From NCBI GenBank assembly GCA_905250075.1, contig CAJNOP010000080.1:248001-312000 (forward strand): a DNA stretch of 64,000 nt, in the 5' to 3' direction. Shown here piece after piece: positions 37,866 to 49,089 of this stretch. The first letter of the stretch is position 1, and each line of letters starts with the position of its first letter. Made by a program: the position numbers and the translations under genes. Under the pieces are notes generated by a model. That model ran no database searches. It was not told the DNA's origin and saw only the letters and a program-made list of their open reading frames with translations. This stretch comes from Rotaria sp. Silwood1. Taxonomy: Eukaryota > Rotifera > Eurotatoria > Philodinida > Philodinidae.

Positions 37866-38102
37866 GAATATCTAGATCGCCTAATTGATCGTAATCTAAT
37901 GGAATTCTGGTCTAGTAGTGAAACTAATCGTCATTTTCCATTATTATCAATAATCGCTATAACAGTAGATGTCATACCAACGACTGGTATTTCGTTGGAA
38001 ATATAATTTAGCTCAGCTAGATTGACATTCAATTCAAGACAAGCATGTTTACACCAAGTCAAATTGATAACATATTATTTATTTGTTCATATGAGGAATT
38101 AA
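37866..38102 (+). pseudogene. hAT-family transposase C-terminal dimerisation domain, degraded
   Basis: A single frame reads EYLDRLIDRNLMEFWSSSE, then NRHFPLLSIIAITVDVIPTTG, an in-frame stop, then FSSARLTFNSRQACLHQVK and ends at TAA (38100-38102). This follows the hAT C-terminal (Ac dimerisation) pattern: a W followed by a P-x-L-s-x-x-A block, i-P-x-T/s-s-x-x-x-E-R, then F-S-s-A-g-x-x, then R-x-x-L-x-p-x-x-v. The conserved E-R position is where the stop has arisen. The element is no longer coding. Confidence 0.65.
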
Positions 38103-38775
38103 AGAAAAAGCAATAAAAAGAAAACTTATTGCTTATGTTGGTCCATCTGTTAATATAGATTACATTTTGAGTCCTATATCCTAATGTTTCTTCTATTAAT
38201 GTTTTGTTCGCCATATGGATGTCAAGTATTTTTTGATTGCATATGTCATTTCTGCTGAAAAAATGTTATAAGATTTATTACGATGATAATATCGATAATG
38301 ATTTTAGTATAAATAGTATGTTTATTATATTTGACATCGTACTTCATATACAGACAACTTTTTGGCTTTGCCAAAAATGCAATTAAAACATCATCCTGCT
38401 GACAAGACACAGAAAAATCATTTGTACTGCAAGATGTACCCTGCTTGAACGAAATTTTTAATGACCTACACTGTGCCCTGAAAAATAGGATGACTGAATG
38501 ATAATGTTCTACAGACTATAGAGGCAAGGTGAAGAAAAAACGTCTTGTGATTTCTGTGATAGATAAAATTAACAAAACCGGAATATTTTTGTTTTCATCA
38601 GATACGATTAAGTGATATACTAGAGAGAAAATGAAGATACATAATATCACATTATGTTATCGGCAAAATACGATTGTTACAAAATAAAAACAATCATAAT
38701 TGTGAAACTAATGACATTTATTGAATTATTCTAGATGATGGGTAGAGTTGTGATGAAATTCAATTTTTGATAGCA
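38103..38775. other. Non-coding stretch
   Basis: AT-rich; probably the 3' remains of the hAT element followed by unique sequence. No gene or clear repeat seen. Confidence 0.4.
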
Positions 38776-39146
38776 CCCAGTGGAAAAATATCAGAATATG
38801 GAAGATTTCAGTAGATTATAATCGGATTTGTTTACAACAAAATCAAAATTATAATCGATTGAAATCTTCAAAATCGACAACAATTTGATTTTTAATCAAA
38901 CAATAATCTTATAAGTCCAGTATAATTTGGATTAAAATTGTGTAGTTTTGATTAAAATCACATAATCTTGATTTGATACGATTTTAATGCAAATTATACT
39001 GAATTTATAAGATTATTGTTGTTTGATTAAAAATCAAATTATTGTTGATTTCGAAGATTTCAATCGATTATAATTTTGATTTTGTTAGAGAAAAATCCGA
39101 TTATAATCTACTAAAATCTTCTGTAATCTAACATTTTTTCACTGGG
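38776..39146. mobile_element. Palindromic MITE-like element
   Basis: Ends CCCAGTG (38776) and CACTGGG (39146) begin two arms that match inward almost throughout: GGAAGATTTCAGTAGATTATAATCGGATT on the left against the complement of AATCCGATTATAATCTACTAAAATCTTC on the right, then further blocks rich in AATCGATTATAATTTTGATT and AATCAAACAATAATCTTATAA. The whole 371 bases is nearly one palindrome with a short centre near 38960. No coding sequence; target-site duplication not evident. Confidence 0.75.
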
Positions 39147-41161
39147 CAGCTATTAGATATCTTATTGATTTTCTTAGTAAATTTAACAATGTTTTAGATA
39201 TCTATTTATTTTTTTTATTGCGCTTATTTGGTTTGATATATGCAACAATCTTCAAGTTAATATTGATGAACAACATTAAAAGAGAAATCCGCAACATTTA
39301 AAAAACTGTTGAGTGTCTTAAAACAAATATACAACATCATTCTCTAGTTAATTTGATCTGTCATTGATATCTTTGGTAGATCAGTAGAAGCAAAACACTT
39401 AATTCATCAACATATGAAGTATAATCGATGTCTTCTTTTTTTATATTGGTTTCAAAGAAAAGAAATAGTAATAAATAAAAATATTATATTTTTCATTGTA
39501 ACTAATAAATGTCGTTCGTATCGTAGATTCTACAGAAAAAAAAAACAATAATAACATGATCAATGAATGCGTGTTTTGTTTGACTTATATCAAAATAGTT
39601 ATAAGTGTTAAAAGAAGCTGTTATTTAACTCTATCATGTGAAGATAATGACAGAATGCACTTCAAATTAGTTCTTTTAAATATGTTTTTGATATTTACAT
39701 GAATCTATCGATTATTTTATGGCTCAGTGTTAATCATGTATAGAAGATTTATTTCTAGAAAAATTTTCATGGAAGTGACGATAAGCAGTATAATATAATA
39801 TTTCTTTAGTGTATTTTTTCAAAAAATCATTCATTAAGGTATGACAATATAACTTATGCTTTTCAATTATATACAAGTTACATAGACTTGAACACAATAT
39901 TCTTGAATTAATTTTTATGATTTAACTGAACGGAGCATTACTAAAATTTATTTGCAAAGTTTTCAATTGTATTTTGTCAGATTGAAAATAAATATTTCGC
40001 ATAGAAAATTCTATTGTTAAATAAAGAGTAAAATTTATTGTTTTATTTCTTGAAATTACTTATCCCATCCTATCAGATTATCTAGTAGTTACAAAACATA
40101 TTTGTGAATGTGTCGTACTCGTATTTTCTCGTGATGATCGCGATAAAATAGACAAATTTTTTTGCTGAAAAAAGTCCAAACATGGATATAGAATAAACTA
40201 TATGATATCTATGAAACCTTGATAATGTGAATGTGTACAATAAAAAACGAGAAAATTCTTTATATTAACCTAGAATCGTCATAATTCTATTCAATATGGC
40301 CACTTCTTTTTGTTTAAATGCAGTGTGGTTGTTGTTTCAGAGAAAAGATATGTCCACACCTTTATATACAAGTATTAAGGTTTTAAAATATTGCTGCTTA
40401 ACAACTATCATAAAAGTATGTTTTAATGTTTGATTCAATAAAGTGCATAGATTCCTTAAAGTATTTCATGACATTGAATAGTATCGTATTATAAAACAAA
40501 TATTTAATTCATTTAGCCTACTATCATAGTGGAAATTTTATTATAATACAAGGACAAATGATTAATACATCTTAAAGAATGATGTTTTTTTCAATAAGTA
40601 CCAATAAATATCTCAAAAAGATGTTTTTGTGAAATGATCCAAAGAAGAGCCAATCTATTAAGAAAATTAGTTTTGCAGATTATCTTTTGATTACCTTATC
40701 ATAAAGGTCATCTGTAAGCTTTCGAAGCATACAAATGTTTATTATTCCAGATGGGAGAGAAAAAGAAAATAAAATATTTTTGTTTCCTTTCTTAATTATT
40801 CGTTATTATTAAGATATAATAAATCTAACTTTCATCAATTAATTCATAAAAAACAAACTACTTCTCAATTAATTTTAGTAAAATATCATAAATCTATATA
40901 TTAGTATTCAATGAATCTATAATATCATAACTAACGTATAAAAGACACAAACTTTCTTTTTTTTATTAACTCATTGAATGAATAATTCTTCAATCGTTCC
41001 GACCGATAGAACAACAAAAACAACAACAATTAATGATAGAAGAACAATAGGACCTTTATTTTTTCACAGTTGCTTGCCGACTATAAATAAAGCACATCCA
41101 ACTCTTTTTGTTAGCCTGGTTTCTTCTAGTCTAGTTTCTTTTTTCTACTATCGCAAATACA
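39147..41161. other. Non-coding interval and promoter side of the EF-hand gene at 41162
   Basis: AT-rich sequence with no recognised exon. Near its right end is a TATA-like element (41082-41090). A 120-codon frame opening at 40978 runs across the true splice sites of the next gene and is mostly 5' UTR. Confidence 0.45.
41082..41090 (+). promoter_or_regulatory. Candidate TATA box
   Basis: TATAAATAA lies 72 bases upstream of the ATG of the sarcoplasmic-calcium-binding-like gene, a reasonable distance for a short 5' UTR. In such AT-rich DNA chance occurrence is common. Confidence 0.35.
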
Positions 41162-41910
41162 ATGGTAAGACGAATAATAATATCTATAGATTAACATTAT
41201 TAATTTTTATTAAGACTACTGCAGCAAGCGAATTTTGGAATGAAAAAATGAAACGTCTTTTTCATCTTTATGGTAATCAAACAAATATTTCAATTAGAAA
41301 TCGACAATATATATCTTTTTTCTTATATTTAAGATATTGATCGAGATGGTACAATAACACCAGTTGATTTTGAAATTTTAGCTGATAAACTTTCATCACT
41401 GGTTGGACAAGGTGATAAAAAACGACGTGAAGATTATGCAACTGCTCGAAAACTTCTTTGTCAAGAAATAATGCGAGCTGATGCAAATCAAGATGGAAAA
41501 GTAACACTAGGTAAATTTTTTCTTTTTTAACTCAATAGATAGCAGACAGTACAAGACATTTATTTTTTTCATATATTGTATTAACAGAGGAATGGCTCCA
41601 ATTTCATCGACGAATTGCCGAGGAGTTACGTAAACCAGGTACACATCCTGAATTATTAGAGCAATTAACTCGACGAGTCAATACAACATTTAATATGCTT
41701 GATCTTAATCATGATGGTCATATAGCACGAGATGAATGGGTTAAAACATGTGAATTTTTTGGTGTTGATAAAGATACAGCCGATAAATCATTTACATTAA
41801 TTGCTCAAGGAGACAAACTTGAAGAAAAGAAAGCTAAAACGCTTTTCTATGATTACATTAAAATTGATGACCCAAATCATATATCTAACTGTTGTGTATG
41901 TTTTCTTTAA
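41162..41910 (+). CDS. Sarcoplasmic calcium-binding protein / calexcitin-like EF-hand protein
   Basis: Four coding exons: 41162-41164 (ATG only), 41215-41272, 41334-41510, 41588-41910; 186 residues. The ATG is immediately followed by a GTAAGA donor, and phase 0 joining gives MTTAASEFWNEKMKRLFHLYD. Loop 1 DIDRDGTITPVD is near canonical (D at position 12), loop 2 DANQDGKVTLEE and loop 3 DLNHDGHIARDE are canonical, and the fourth hand is degenerate. Spacing and the EFW...RLFHLYD start are typical of invertebrate sarcoplasmic calcium-binding proteins and calexcitins, soluble calcium buffers or sensors of about 180-195 residues. The C-terminus NCCVCFL is cysteine-rich; a GTATGT donor lies within it at about 41896, so an alternative 3' exon is possible, changing the last few residues. 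Confidence 0.82.
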
Positions 41911-42906
41911 GTGTTATTCTCATTTGGTCTTTATAATATCGTTCAAAAAAAAATACTCCTGAATATCCCTATATGTCATGTGTGTGTTTTGTATTGTATC
42001 CTTCCATTTAGTTTTAGACCTTTATTTTTTATAATTTGAAAACACTAGATGACAAATAAATATGTTATAGAAAACATTTGATACTTTTTTTATTTTTTCA
42101 AGAATAAGTTTAAAAATACAAGCAAGATTCCAAAATTTTCTCAATAATCGTTTCAAAATAGTTTCTCATAGTTGTTGTGTGTTCAACATTTTAACATAGT
42201 AGTTGCTAGTACTATTCTCGCAAGCAACGTTTGCAAAGTTATGAATACTGAACTAATGATTGTTAAATTGATGTTTTATAATTGAGTTTTCTCTAAATGA
42301 TAGCAAGAAGAAGTTAGGGTCACTTTAACTTCAGAAAAAAGAATGTCCGGGCGATTTTCTGTTAGAAAACAATTAACGATTCCTACTCCAGATGGTTGTC
42401 TATGATGTTTATGAAAGATGAGACCACGATTGTATTGATATCTTTATTGTGATAGAATTCTGAAGATGTTTGATATGCTACTACTGATCTATGAACTTTT
42501 ATTCATTGTTTTTTAAAAACATGCTAAAGTAGATTTTATTTTAATTAGATCTCGATAAAGAAACTACACACTATGTGCTTACCTAAATGTTTTGAGTATT
42601 CCAATGGCTGTATACCAAACTAAGTAAAAATTCGAATCTATCTTATTCTTTTTTGATTAAGTCGAATAGATGCATAGCAATCGTCACATGCTAAGTCAAT
42701 AATTTAAGCAATGAGTTCCAATAAATTTTCATTACATATAGTAAAAAATCAAAATTTTTCTATGCATATATCGTTTTCGTAATGCTTTTTTATGAGCCAT
42801 AACACATTTTAGTAAAAAAAAAAATTTTATTCACTTAGCTGTCAGATGTATACAAAAAAGTCTTCGAAATGCGCTACACATAAAACAAAATGTCTGCTAA
42901 GTTGAA
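41911..42906. other. Non-coding interval between convergent genes
   Basis: Holds the 3' UTR of the sarcoplasmic-type EF-hand gene and of the first CorA gene. No exon or repeat recognised. Confidence 0.5.
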
Positions 42907-44197
42907 TTAAAACCATTTTTTTCGTTTAAACCAAGTTAACATAATAAGCGTTAATAAAACCATAACACTAAGTACAATATAATAACTATACTTCCAACGT
43001 AATTCAGGCATATTTTCAAAATTCATACCATATATGCCAACAATAAATGTTAAAGGAATGAATATTGTCGAGATAATAGTCAATGTTTTAACAACCTCAT
43101 TCATAGCATTAGAATTTAACATCATATAAAAATCAATAAATGAAGCAAGCATTTCACGATATGTATCAATTGTATCAGTAACTTGTACAATGTGATCAAA
43201 TAAGTCTTTTAAATATATTATTGTACTTTCTTGTATAATTTGTGTTTCTTCTTCTTTTTGTAGTCGATTTATTATTTCTTTCAATGGCGATATTAAACGA
43301 CGATAATCAAGCATATCACGTTTAAGATCATAAATTGTTTCAAGTGTATCACGTGATAAAGTTTGCATTAGTTGATGATCAATTGCTTCGACTTTTGTAT
43401 TAGCTATATTAAGTACATCCATATATTTATCAACAATAGTATCCATCAATGAATAAAATAGATAATCAATTTTCGATCTTCGAACACGACCTTTGTTATG
43501 ACGAATTCGATCTATATCCGAAAAATTGTATTATAAAGTACATATAAATGTTTTACTTACTTCTAATACGATCAAAAATATTATTAGATTTTTCTTGAAA
43601 TGTAATTAGAATATTGTCTTTTAAATAGAAACTAATTTGTTCAATGTGTATTTTCTGTGTAATATGATCTGGATAAATTAGTTTAACAACAAGAAATAAA
43701 GCATCTTCAAAAACATCTAACTTTGTACGTTGTTCATTGGTTTCGATGTCAAGTATAACTAATGGATGAATCTTGAATCGTTGACTGATACTCGCTAGCA
43801 CAGCTTTATCATGCACCTATATATAAATATATATAAATATTTCGATTATATAATAAGAATAAAAACTTACACCAGTGATGTCAATCCATAAACATTCGTT
43901 ATTCTTTATTATTGGAATATTGTCAATAGAGTTATAATAGTTTTCCTCAGCTGCATCATGATCATAAATAAATGCTCTTGGTCTAACATGTCTAATTATT
44001 TGTAATTCATGACTTAGTGTATCAAATGCTGATGGAGGATGACGAAATGTACTGCGACGAACGATTGAACATGTTCTATCTCGTATTCTGTCTTCATCTG
44101 TTAAAAAATCCGTAATATATATTTCATTGTCCATTGATGGTGCAGTGCGAGTTTCCGTCAAAGTAGTGGAGTCCGTTACATGTGATGAAAATGACAT
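42907..44197 (-). CDS. CorA-type magnesium transporter, copy 1
   Basis: Minus-strand exons 44197-43871, 43816-43561 and 43511-42907; 1,188 bases, 395 residues. CorA proteins are pentameric inner or plasma membrane channels for Mg2+ (some also carry Co2+/Ni2+). Seen here: the cytosolic domain with WIDITG, HPLVILDIETNEQRTKLDVFEDALFLV, and YLFYSLMDTIVDKYM motifs, a long helix (about 230-310), then the first membrane segment LTIISTIFIPLTFIVGIYGMN with the diagnostic GMN selectivity motif at about 356-358, a short acidic/aromatic loop, the second membrane segment YYIVLSVMVLLTLIMLTWF, and the basic end KRKKWF. Length and order are those of intact family members. Duplicate of the gene at 47766-49089. 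Confidence 0.92.
43583..43927 (-). repeat. Apparent gene-conversion tract, CorA copy 1
   Basis: By eye this 345-base segment is identical to 48475-48819, covering nearly all of exon 2, the whole of intron 1 and the end of exon 1. The offset is a constant 4,892 bases with no insertion or deletion. On both sides identity drops at once. Confidence 0.85.
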
Positions 44198-45489
44198 GAT
44201 AATCGTTGTTTTGTTGTACTAAAAATGACAATATATATTATTTTTAAATAAAATTAAGAGAGCATCATGAATAAGAATTGTAGACAAAAAAAAAGACAAT
44301 TACACATTATCTCACTTTTTTTAGTTATTCGTTTTTCAACCAGTTGATAATAGATAAAACAGACGATATTAGTCAGATATTCTTTTGCTTAAAAAACACA
44401 ACGGATTTTGCATGAGAGACTGTATACAGATGGTTTTCATTCTTAACAAGTATGCTGACTTAAGGCAGTTTTTTGCCGACGATTTCACTTCTGTTTATCA
44501 AGAAGATGTCAACAGATCACTAAAAGAGGACCTTGATGTAACTTAGTTTTCTGGTATTTCATAGTGACGTTTTGCCTACGGCAGTAGTCTTCGGGATTCG
44601 AAAAGAATTTTTCTAAAATATCCTGAAAAGCATAGCCTTTATATACAGTAGTGTGTGCTGATTACAATTGGAATATTTGTGTTTCGATTCGACGAAATTT
44701 TTCATATGAAAAAAACATTTTAACAGTAAATTGGTCTTATGACAATTCTCATATATACCAGCCTATCTTTTATCCGACAAGGCTATATTCTTTTATTTGA
44801 AATATATTGCAATTGACAAAAATAGTCATTCTTATTTGTTTTAAGATGGTTTAGTTTGAAAAACAATCGAAATGCTGTTAATATTCGAAATATTTCATAA
44901 CAAAACGATCACTCGTCCTATTGTGCTTTATAGAAATATTGCAAAATGGTACATTATCAAACATCCATATGTATGGTTAGATCTATTTGGAGTAAAAATC
45001 TTTAAAAAAAGACAATCTTTATACTTTAACTTGCTCAGTATATACATGAGCATTGCTTCAAAGTTCAATTTGAATTGCATATTCAGATTCAGCATCAAAA
45101 AGTTACAACTCGATGTATTTGATACTATTTCAGTCAACTATTTTTCTCAATCAAAAAAATTCATCTTATATCATTTTTCTTACTTTTTTGAAAGCTTACA
45201 GTTCACTTTGGCATAAATATGTAGGCTTTCGAATCTTAACGTCTACTCGTAGAGAATTTTGGGTGAATCTTACAAACGAGAAGAAATGCATCGCTAAAAT
45301 GATGTGAAATAGAAAGCTGAAAGCAGCTTCTTTTTTACAACGAACTGGAATACGTAATTCGAATTGAATTTCAAATCAATTTTTCCTGTGTAAATTAATA
45401 CCTGCAAGGTACCACAATGGCCATAACGTCACTATTTGAATGACCGAAAATTAAACTGTTTCGAAATCTCTACTTGTAAGGAAGGTTAT
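44198..45489. other. 5' flank of CorA copy 1 and intergenic sequence
   Basis: About 44335-44470 resembles the flank of copy 2 (about 49235-49365): both contain CCAGTTGATAATAGATAAAA, ATTCTTTTGCTTA and TTGCATGAGAGA. The duplicated unit therefore includes upstream DNA, and promoters may be shared in ancestry. No other gene is seen; frames such as 44872-45216 are AT-rich noise. Confidence 0.5.
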
Positions 45490-45544
45490 TGTCAATTGAA
45501 TATTTTTATTTTCATTTTCTCTTCTTATAATTTCAAAAACTTTC

Positions 45545-45590
45545 ATTTTAGTTACGTTTCGTAAACGATGTTGACTTCATCAGGCTATTT
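45545..45590 (-). ncRNA. Hammerhead-ribozyme-like core (left, minus strand)
   Basis: Read on the minus strand: TAAATAGC, CTGATGA, A, GTCAAC-ATC-GTTTAC, GAAAC, GTA, ACTAAAA. The CUGAUGA and GAAA boxes are exact and flank a stem II of six positions with one mismatch; stem I can form three pairs. Stem III is the self-complementary ACGU with no loop, which could only work in a dimer. An extra A follows CUGAUGA. Cleavage would be after GUA. Confidence 0.4.
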
Positions 45591-45810
45591 AGATCTAAAG
45601 TGGCATGTAAAATTAAAAAAAAGAGCAAGTACGTTTAAAGCACATACACACACGTATTTTATTGATACTGGAACAAACAACAAGATAATACTGAATGAAG
45701 CTTTATCTTTTGAGTTTTTGTTCGTTCGTTTCACTATCAATAGAATAGATAAAATACATGTGTGTGTTTAAAATGCTCTTGCTATTTTTTATCTTACATT
45801 TTGTTATATA

Positions 45811-45858
45811 GCTAAATAGTCTGATGAAGTTTACATGGTTGACGAAACGTCACTAGAC
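45811..45858 (+). ncRNA. Hammerhead-ribozyme-like core (right, plus strand)
   Basis: Order on the plus strand: GCTAAATAGT, CTGATGA (45821-45827), extra A, GTTTAC-ATG-GTTGAC as stem II (one U-U mismatch), GAAAC (45844-45848), GTC (cleavage would follow C45851), ACTAGAC. The AUAGU before the core pairs over four positions with ACUA after GTC as stem I. Stem III would be the palindromic ACGU without a loop. The extra A between CUGAUGA and stem II departs from consensus, but such an insertion is known in the chrysanthemum chlorotic mottle viroid hammerhead. Hammerheads of this small type occur in Penelope-like retroelements and retrozymes of animals. Confidence 0.45.
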
Positions 45859-45912
45859 TTTTTTTTGAAATAATAAAAAGAAAACAAAAATTCTCAAAAA
45901 GAATTGGTTGCA

Positions 45913-47765
45913 CTTAAGTCTCTTTTGTTGACCTCCTGGCACTTTTTAGACCGATGAGATTCATATTGTGGGCAAATAACCGATCCTACGGCAACGTGTT
46001 CTATCTTGATGGGCAGCAATGAATTTATTATAGAAAATCATTTATATTTTTCATGTTGCATATCTTCGTACAAAACTTCATTTTAATATTTGCCGTAATA
46101 TCTTTATTTAATAACTACGAAATAATAATATTGAAAGAATCTTGAGCATCAAAATTCAGAAAGTTATTGATATTTTGTTTTTCGAAGATTATTGTTTTTC
46201 TCATTTGATCAATATTCTTTGCTTTCCTAGGTTTCACAGTATGTCCTGTCACTAAGTCCTAATCAGAAGATTTTTATTTGAGATGATTTTGAGAAACTCT
46301 AAGAAATACATTCTTTATGCACACATTGTATGTTATTCATTAGCTGAACACAATTTTATTGTATCTGTAATCAATCTAAGTTAACTTGTGTCACATGGTT
46401 GTAATGTATTTGTTTAAATACCGTACTTAATGAATATCCTATTTTTATTGAATATAGAGAGATGAGCAAATTAAAGAAGGTGTGGTTTGCTAGTCCAATA
46501 GATAAAAAGAGTTGATTTCCTTATCATTGGTATGATCGAGTAAAGTTTAGACTTCTGTTGACTTTAATTCATGGTACTATAATACTTACACTTACAGTAA
46601 TAGTTAATGTTATCAGAATACAATAGTTTTTTCTATTTTCTGTAAACAAGAAAGAGATACAGTTTTAATTCAATAATAATATAGACATAAATGTACAATT
46701 TCCAGTTTCTAAGAACCATGTTGTTACAAAGAGTATACTACATTGTAAAAATTTTAAAAAGTCAAGAGCGATAATCGTAAGCAGATTGTGATATTATCAA
46801 TAGTCATTGGTTATTAATATACCATTCTGATTTTAATAAAGTGGTTCTTAGAATTTGCCATTGTTGCATTTTTTTATGAAAAGAACAATCTCATCTATAT
46901 TTTACTCTTAATAGTCAAAAAACTAAACTAGACCAGCACTTTCAAGCTGTGTTTATCGAATTTGATTAGAGTAACGATATGTAATTCAAAACTCAAACAC
47001 AAATCAATCTGAAAATTTTTATTCTAAAAACGTTCAAACACAGTATTTTAGTTTATCTGTAAAACTTTGAAGTCAAAACTATATCCTTCTTCTTCACGAA
47101 ATAAGGAAAAAACGGTGGTGTTCTCATAATTTTTGACCAATATTGTAATATTACACTTTAAATGAGTAACAAAAACAATGTATTTTAATCGACTATTATA
47201 CATTCAAAATCATCATTTAATCATATATAATATCATGCATATCCATACATTGGAATTTTCTCAAGTTATTCAGAGAGATATTTCAGTACTTGCTTCCTTT
47301 CTATTGCATTTTACAGCTATAATTTTTCAAGAATTATTCATTGTTTTCAATTTCAATTAATACTTCAAAACTTATTCTATGAAAAGAAATATTTTCATAT
47401 TTTGGATGATTTCTTGTGTTAATATGCTGTTTAACAAACTAGTTTCCTAAGCACTTTCTGTTTGTAAACATCATATCCAAAAATTGAAGAACAAATCAAG
47501 ATATATATAATATATACTTTCGAATAAACTCATGTTGTCTAAATGTCTCATCAGTCAATAGATAAACTGAAAAAAAAAGATTGATTCAAATTATATGACA
47601 CATATATGTGCGAACTTGGGGTAGACTATTTATATATTTGAATATTCGAGAAATTTCGAAGAAAAATTCTATTTTTGTAATTATTGATAAAATATGAATT
47701 CATACATGGAACTATGTTTACTAAGAGAAAAGGAGTTTCTGAATAAGTGAAATTTGTTTTGCATA
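45913..47765. other. Non-coding interval between CorA copies
   Basis: AT-rich, no exon recognised. It is the spacer of the duplicated unit on the 3' side of copy 2; the corresponding copy 1 region (41911-42906) shows no obvious long identity by eye. Confidence 0.45.
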
Positions 47766-49089
47766 TCATAGCCATTTTTTTCTTTTAAAACAAGATAACA
47801 TAATAAATGTTAATATAACCATAACACTAAGTACAACAAAATATCCATATTTCCAATGTATTTCAGGCATATTATCAAAATTCATACCATATAAACCAAC
47901 AATAAATGTTAAAGGAATAAATATTGTTGAAATAATAGTCAATGCTTTAACAACTTCATTCATAGCATTAGAATTTAACATCATATAAAACTCAATAAAT
48001 GAAGTAAGCATTTCACGATATGTATCAATTGTATCAGTAACTTGTACAATGTGATCTAATAAGTCTTTTAAATATATTATTGTACTTTCTTGTATAATTT
48101 GTGTTTCTTCTTCTTTTTGTAGTCGATTTATTATTTCTTTCAATGGTGATATTAAACGACAATAATCAAGCATATCACGTTTAAGATCATAAATTGTTTG
48201 AAGTATATCACGTTTAAGATCATAAATTGTTTCAAGTGTATCACGTGATAAAGTTTTCATTAGTTGATGATCAATTGCTTCGACTTTTGTATTAGCTATA
48301 TTAAGTACATCCATATATTTATCAACAATAATATCCATCAATGAATAAAATAGATAATCGATTTTTGAACTTCGAATACGCCCTTTATTTTGACGAATTC
48401 GATCTATATACATAATGTATATCATAGAACAAACGGTGCATGTTTTACTTACTTTTAATGCGATCAAAAAGATCATTAGATTTTTCTTGAAATGTAATTA
48501 GAATATTGTCTTTTAAATAGAAACTAATTTGTTCAATGTGTATTTTCTGTGTAATATGATCTGGATAAATTAGTTTAACAACAAGAAATAAAGCATCTTC
48601 AAAAACATCTAACTTTGTACGTTGTTCATTGGTTTCGATGTCAAGTATAACTAATGGATGAATCTTGAATCGTTGACTGATACTCGCTAGCACAGCTTTA
48701 TCATGCACCTATATATAAATATATATAAATATTTCGATTATATAATAAGAATAAAAACTTACACCAGTGATGTCAATCCATAAACATTCGTTATTCTTTA
48801 TTATTGGAATATTGTCAATGGATTCATAGTATTTTTCTTCAACTATATATCGATCATAAATAAATACTATTGGTATAACATGTCGAAGAGCTTGTAGATT
48901 CTGATTTTCTTTATCAGATGTAGATGGAATATGACGAGATGTAGTGCGAAGAGCAATGAAACATGTTCTATCTCCTATTTTATCTTCATCTGTGAAATAA
49001 TCATCAATATAAAAATCACGATCTGGTATAGGCGAAGAGCGAATCGTTTTCGAAATAATTGAATCTGTTTTATGTGAAGAAGATGACAT
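47766..49089 (-). CDS. CorA-type magnesium transporter, copy 2
   Basis: Minus-strand exons 49089-48763, 48708-48453 and 48403-47766; 1,221 bases, 406 residues. Same architecture as copy 1: cytosolic domain with WIDITG and HPLVILDIETNEQRTKLD, central helix, first membrane segment IISTIFIPLTFIVGLYGMN with the GMN motif at about 367-369, second membrane segment YFVVLSVMVILTFIMLSCF, and basic end KRKKWL. Exon 3 is 33 bases longer because DILQTIYDLKR duplicates the preceding segment of the long helix. The first roughly 60 residues are strongly diverged from copy 1, while exon 2 is identical. Splice sites lie at equivalent places. Confidence 0.92.
48181..48247 (-). repeat. In-frame 33-base tandem duplication in CorA copy 2 exon 3
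   Basis: The block TATCACGTTTAAGATCATAAATTGTTT-type sequence appears twice in succession here (seen on the plus strand) but once in copy 1 near 43315-43335. It adds eleven residues to the long cytosolic helix, three helical turns, without breaking the frame. Confidence 0.8.
48475..48819 (-). repeat. Apparent gene-conversion tract, CorA copy 2
   Basis: Partner of 43583-43927, apparently identical over 345 bases including the 54-base intron 1. Confidence 0.85.

Larger units (their letters stand above)
45490..45912. mobile_element. Foldback element carrying opposed hammerhead-like cores
   Basis: Left and right halves are imperfect reverse complements: TTTTCATTTTCTC...TTTCAAAAA...GTTACGTTTCGT on the left against the complement of ACGAAACGTCACTAGAC...TTTGAAATAATAAAAAG on the right, continuing inward through the GCTATTTA and AGCAAG/CTTGCT blocks to a centre near 45695. 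No coding capacity. Boundaries are approximate. Confidence 0.65.

Noticed and set aside
41888..41910. CaaX-type prenylation site at the NCCVCFL end of the sarcoplasmic-type EF-hand protein
   Set aside because: The cysteine is not at the fourth position from the end, and a donor site within it makes the terminus uncertain.
44872..45216. 114-codon plus-strand frame upstream of CorA copy 1
   Set aside because: Isoleucine/phenylalanine/lysine-rich, no motif, and not kept in the duplicated flank of copy 2.
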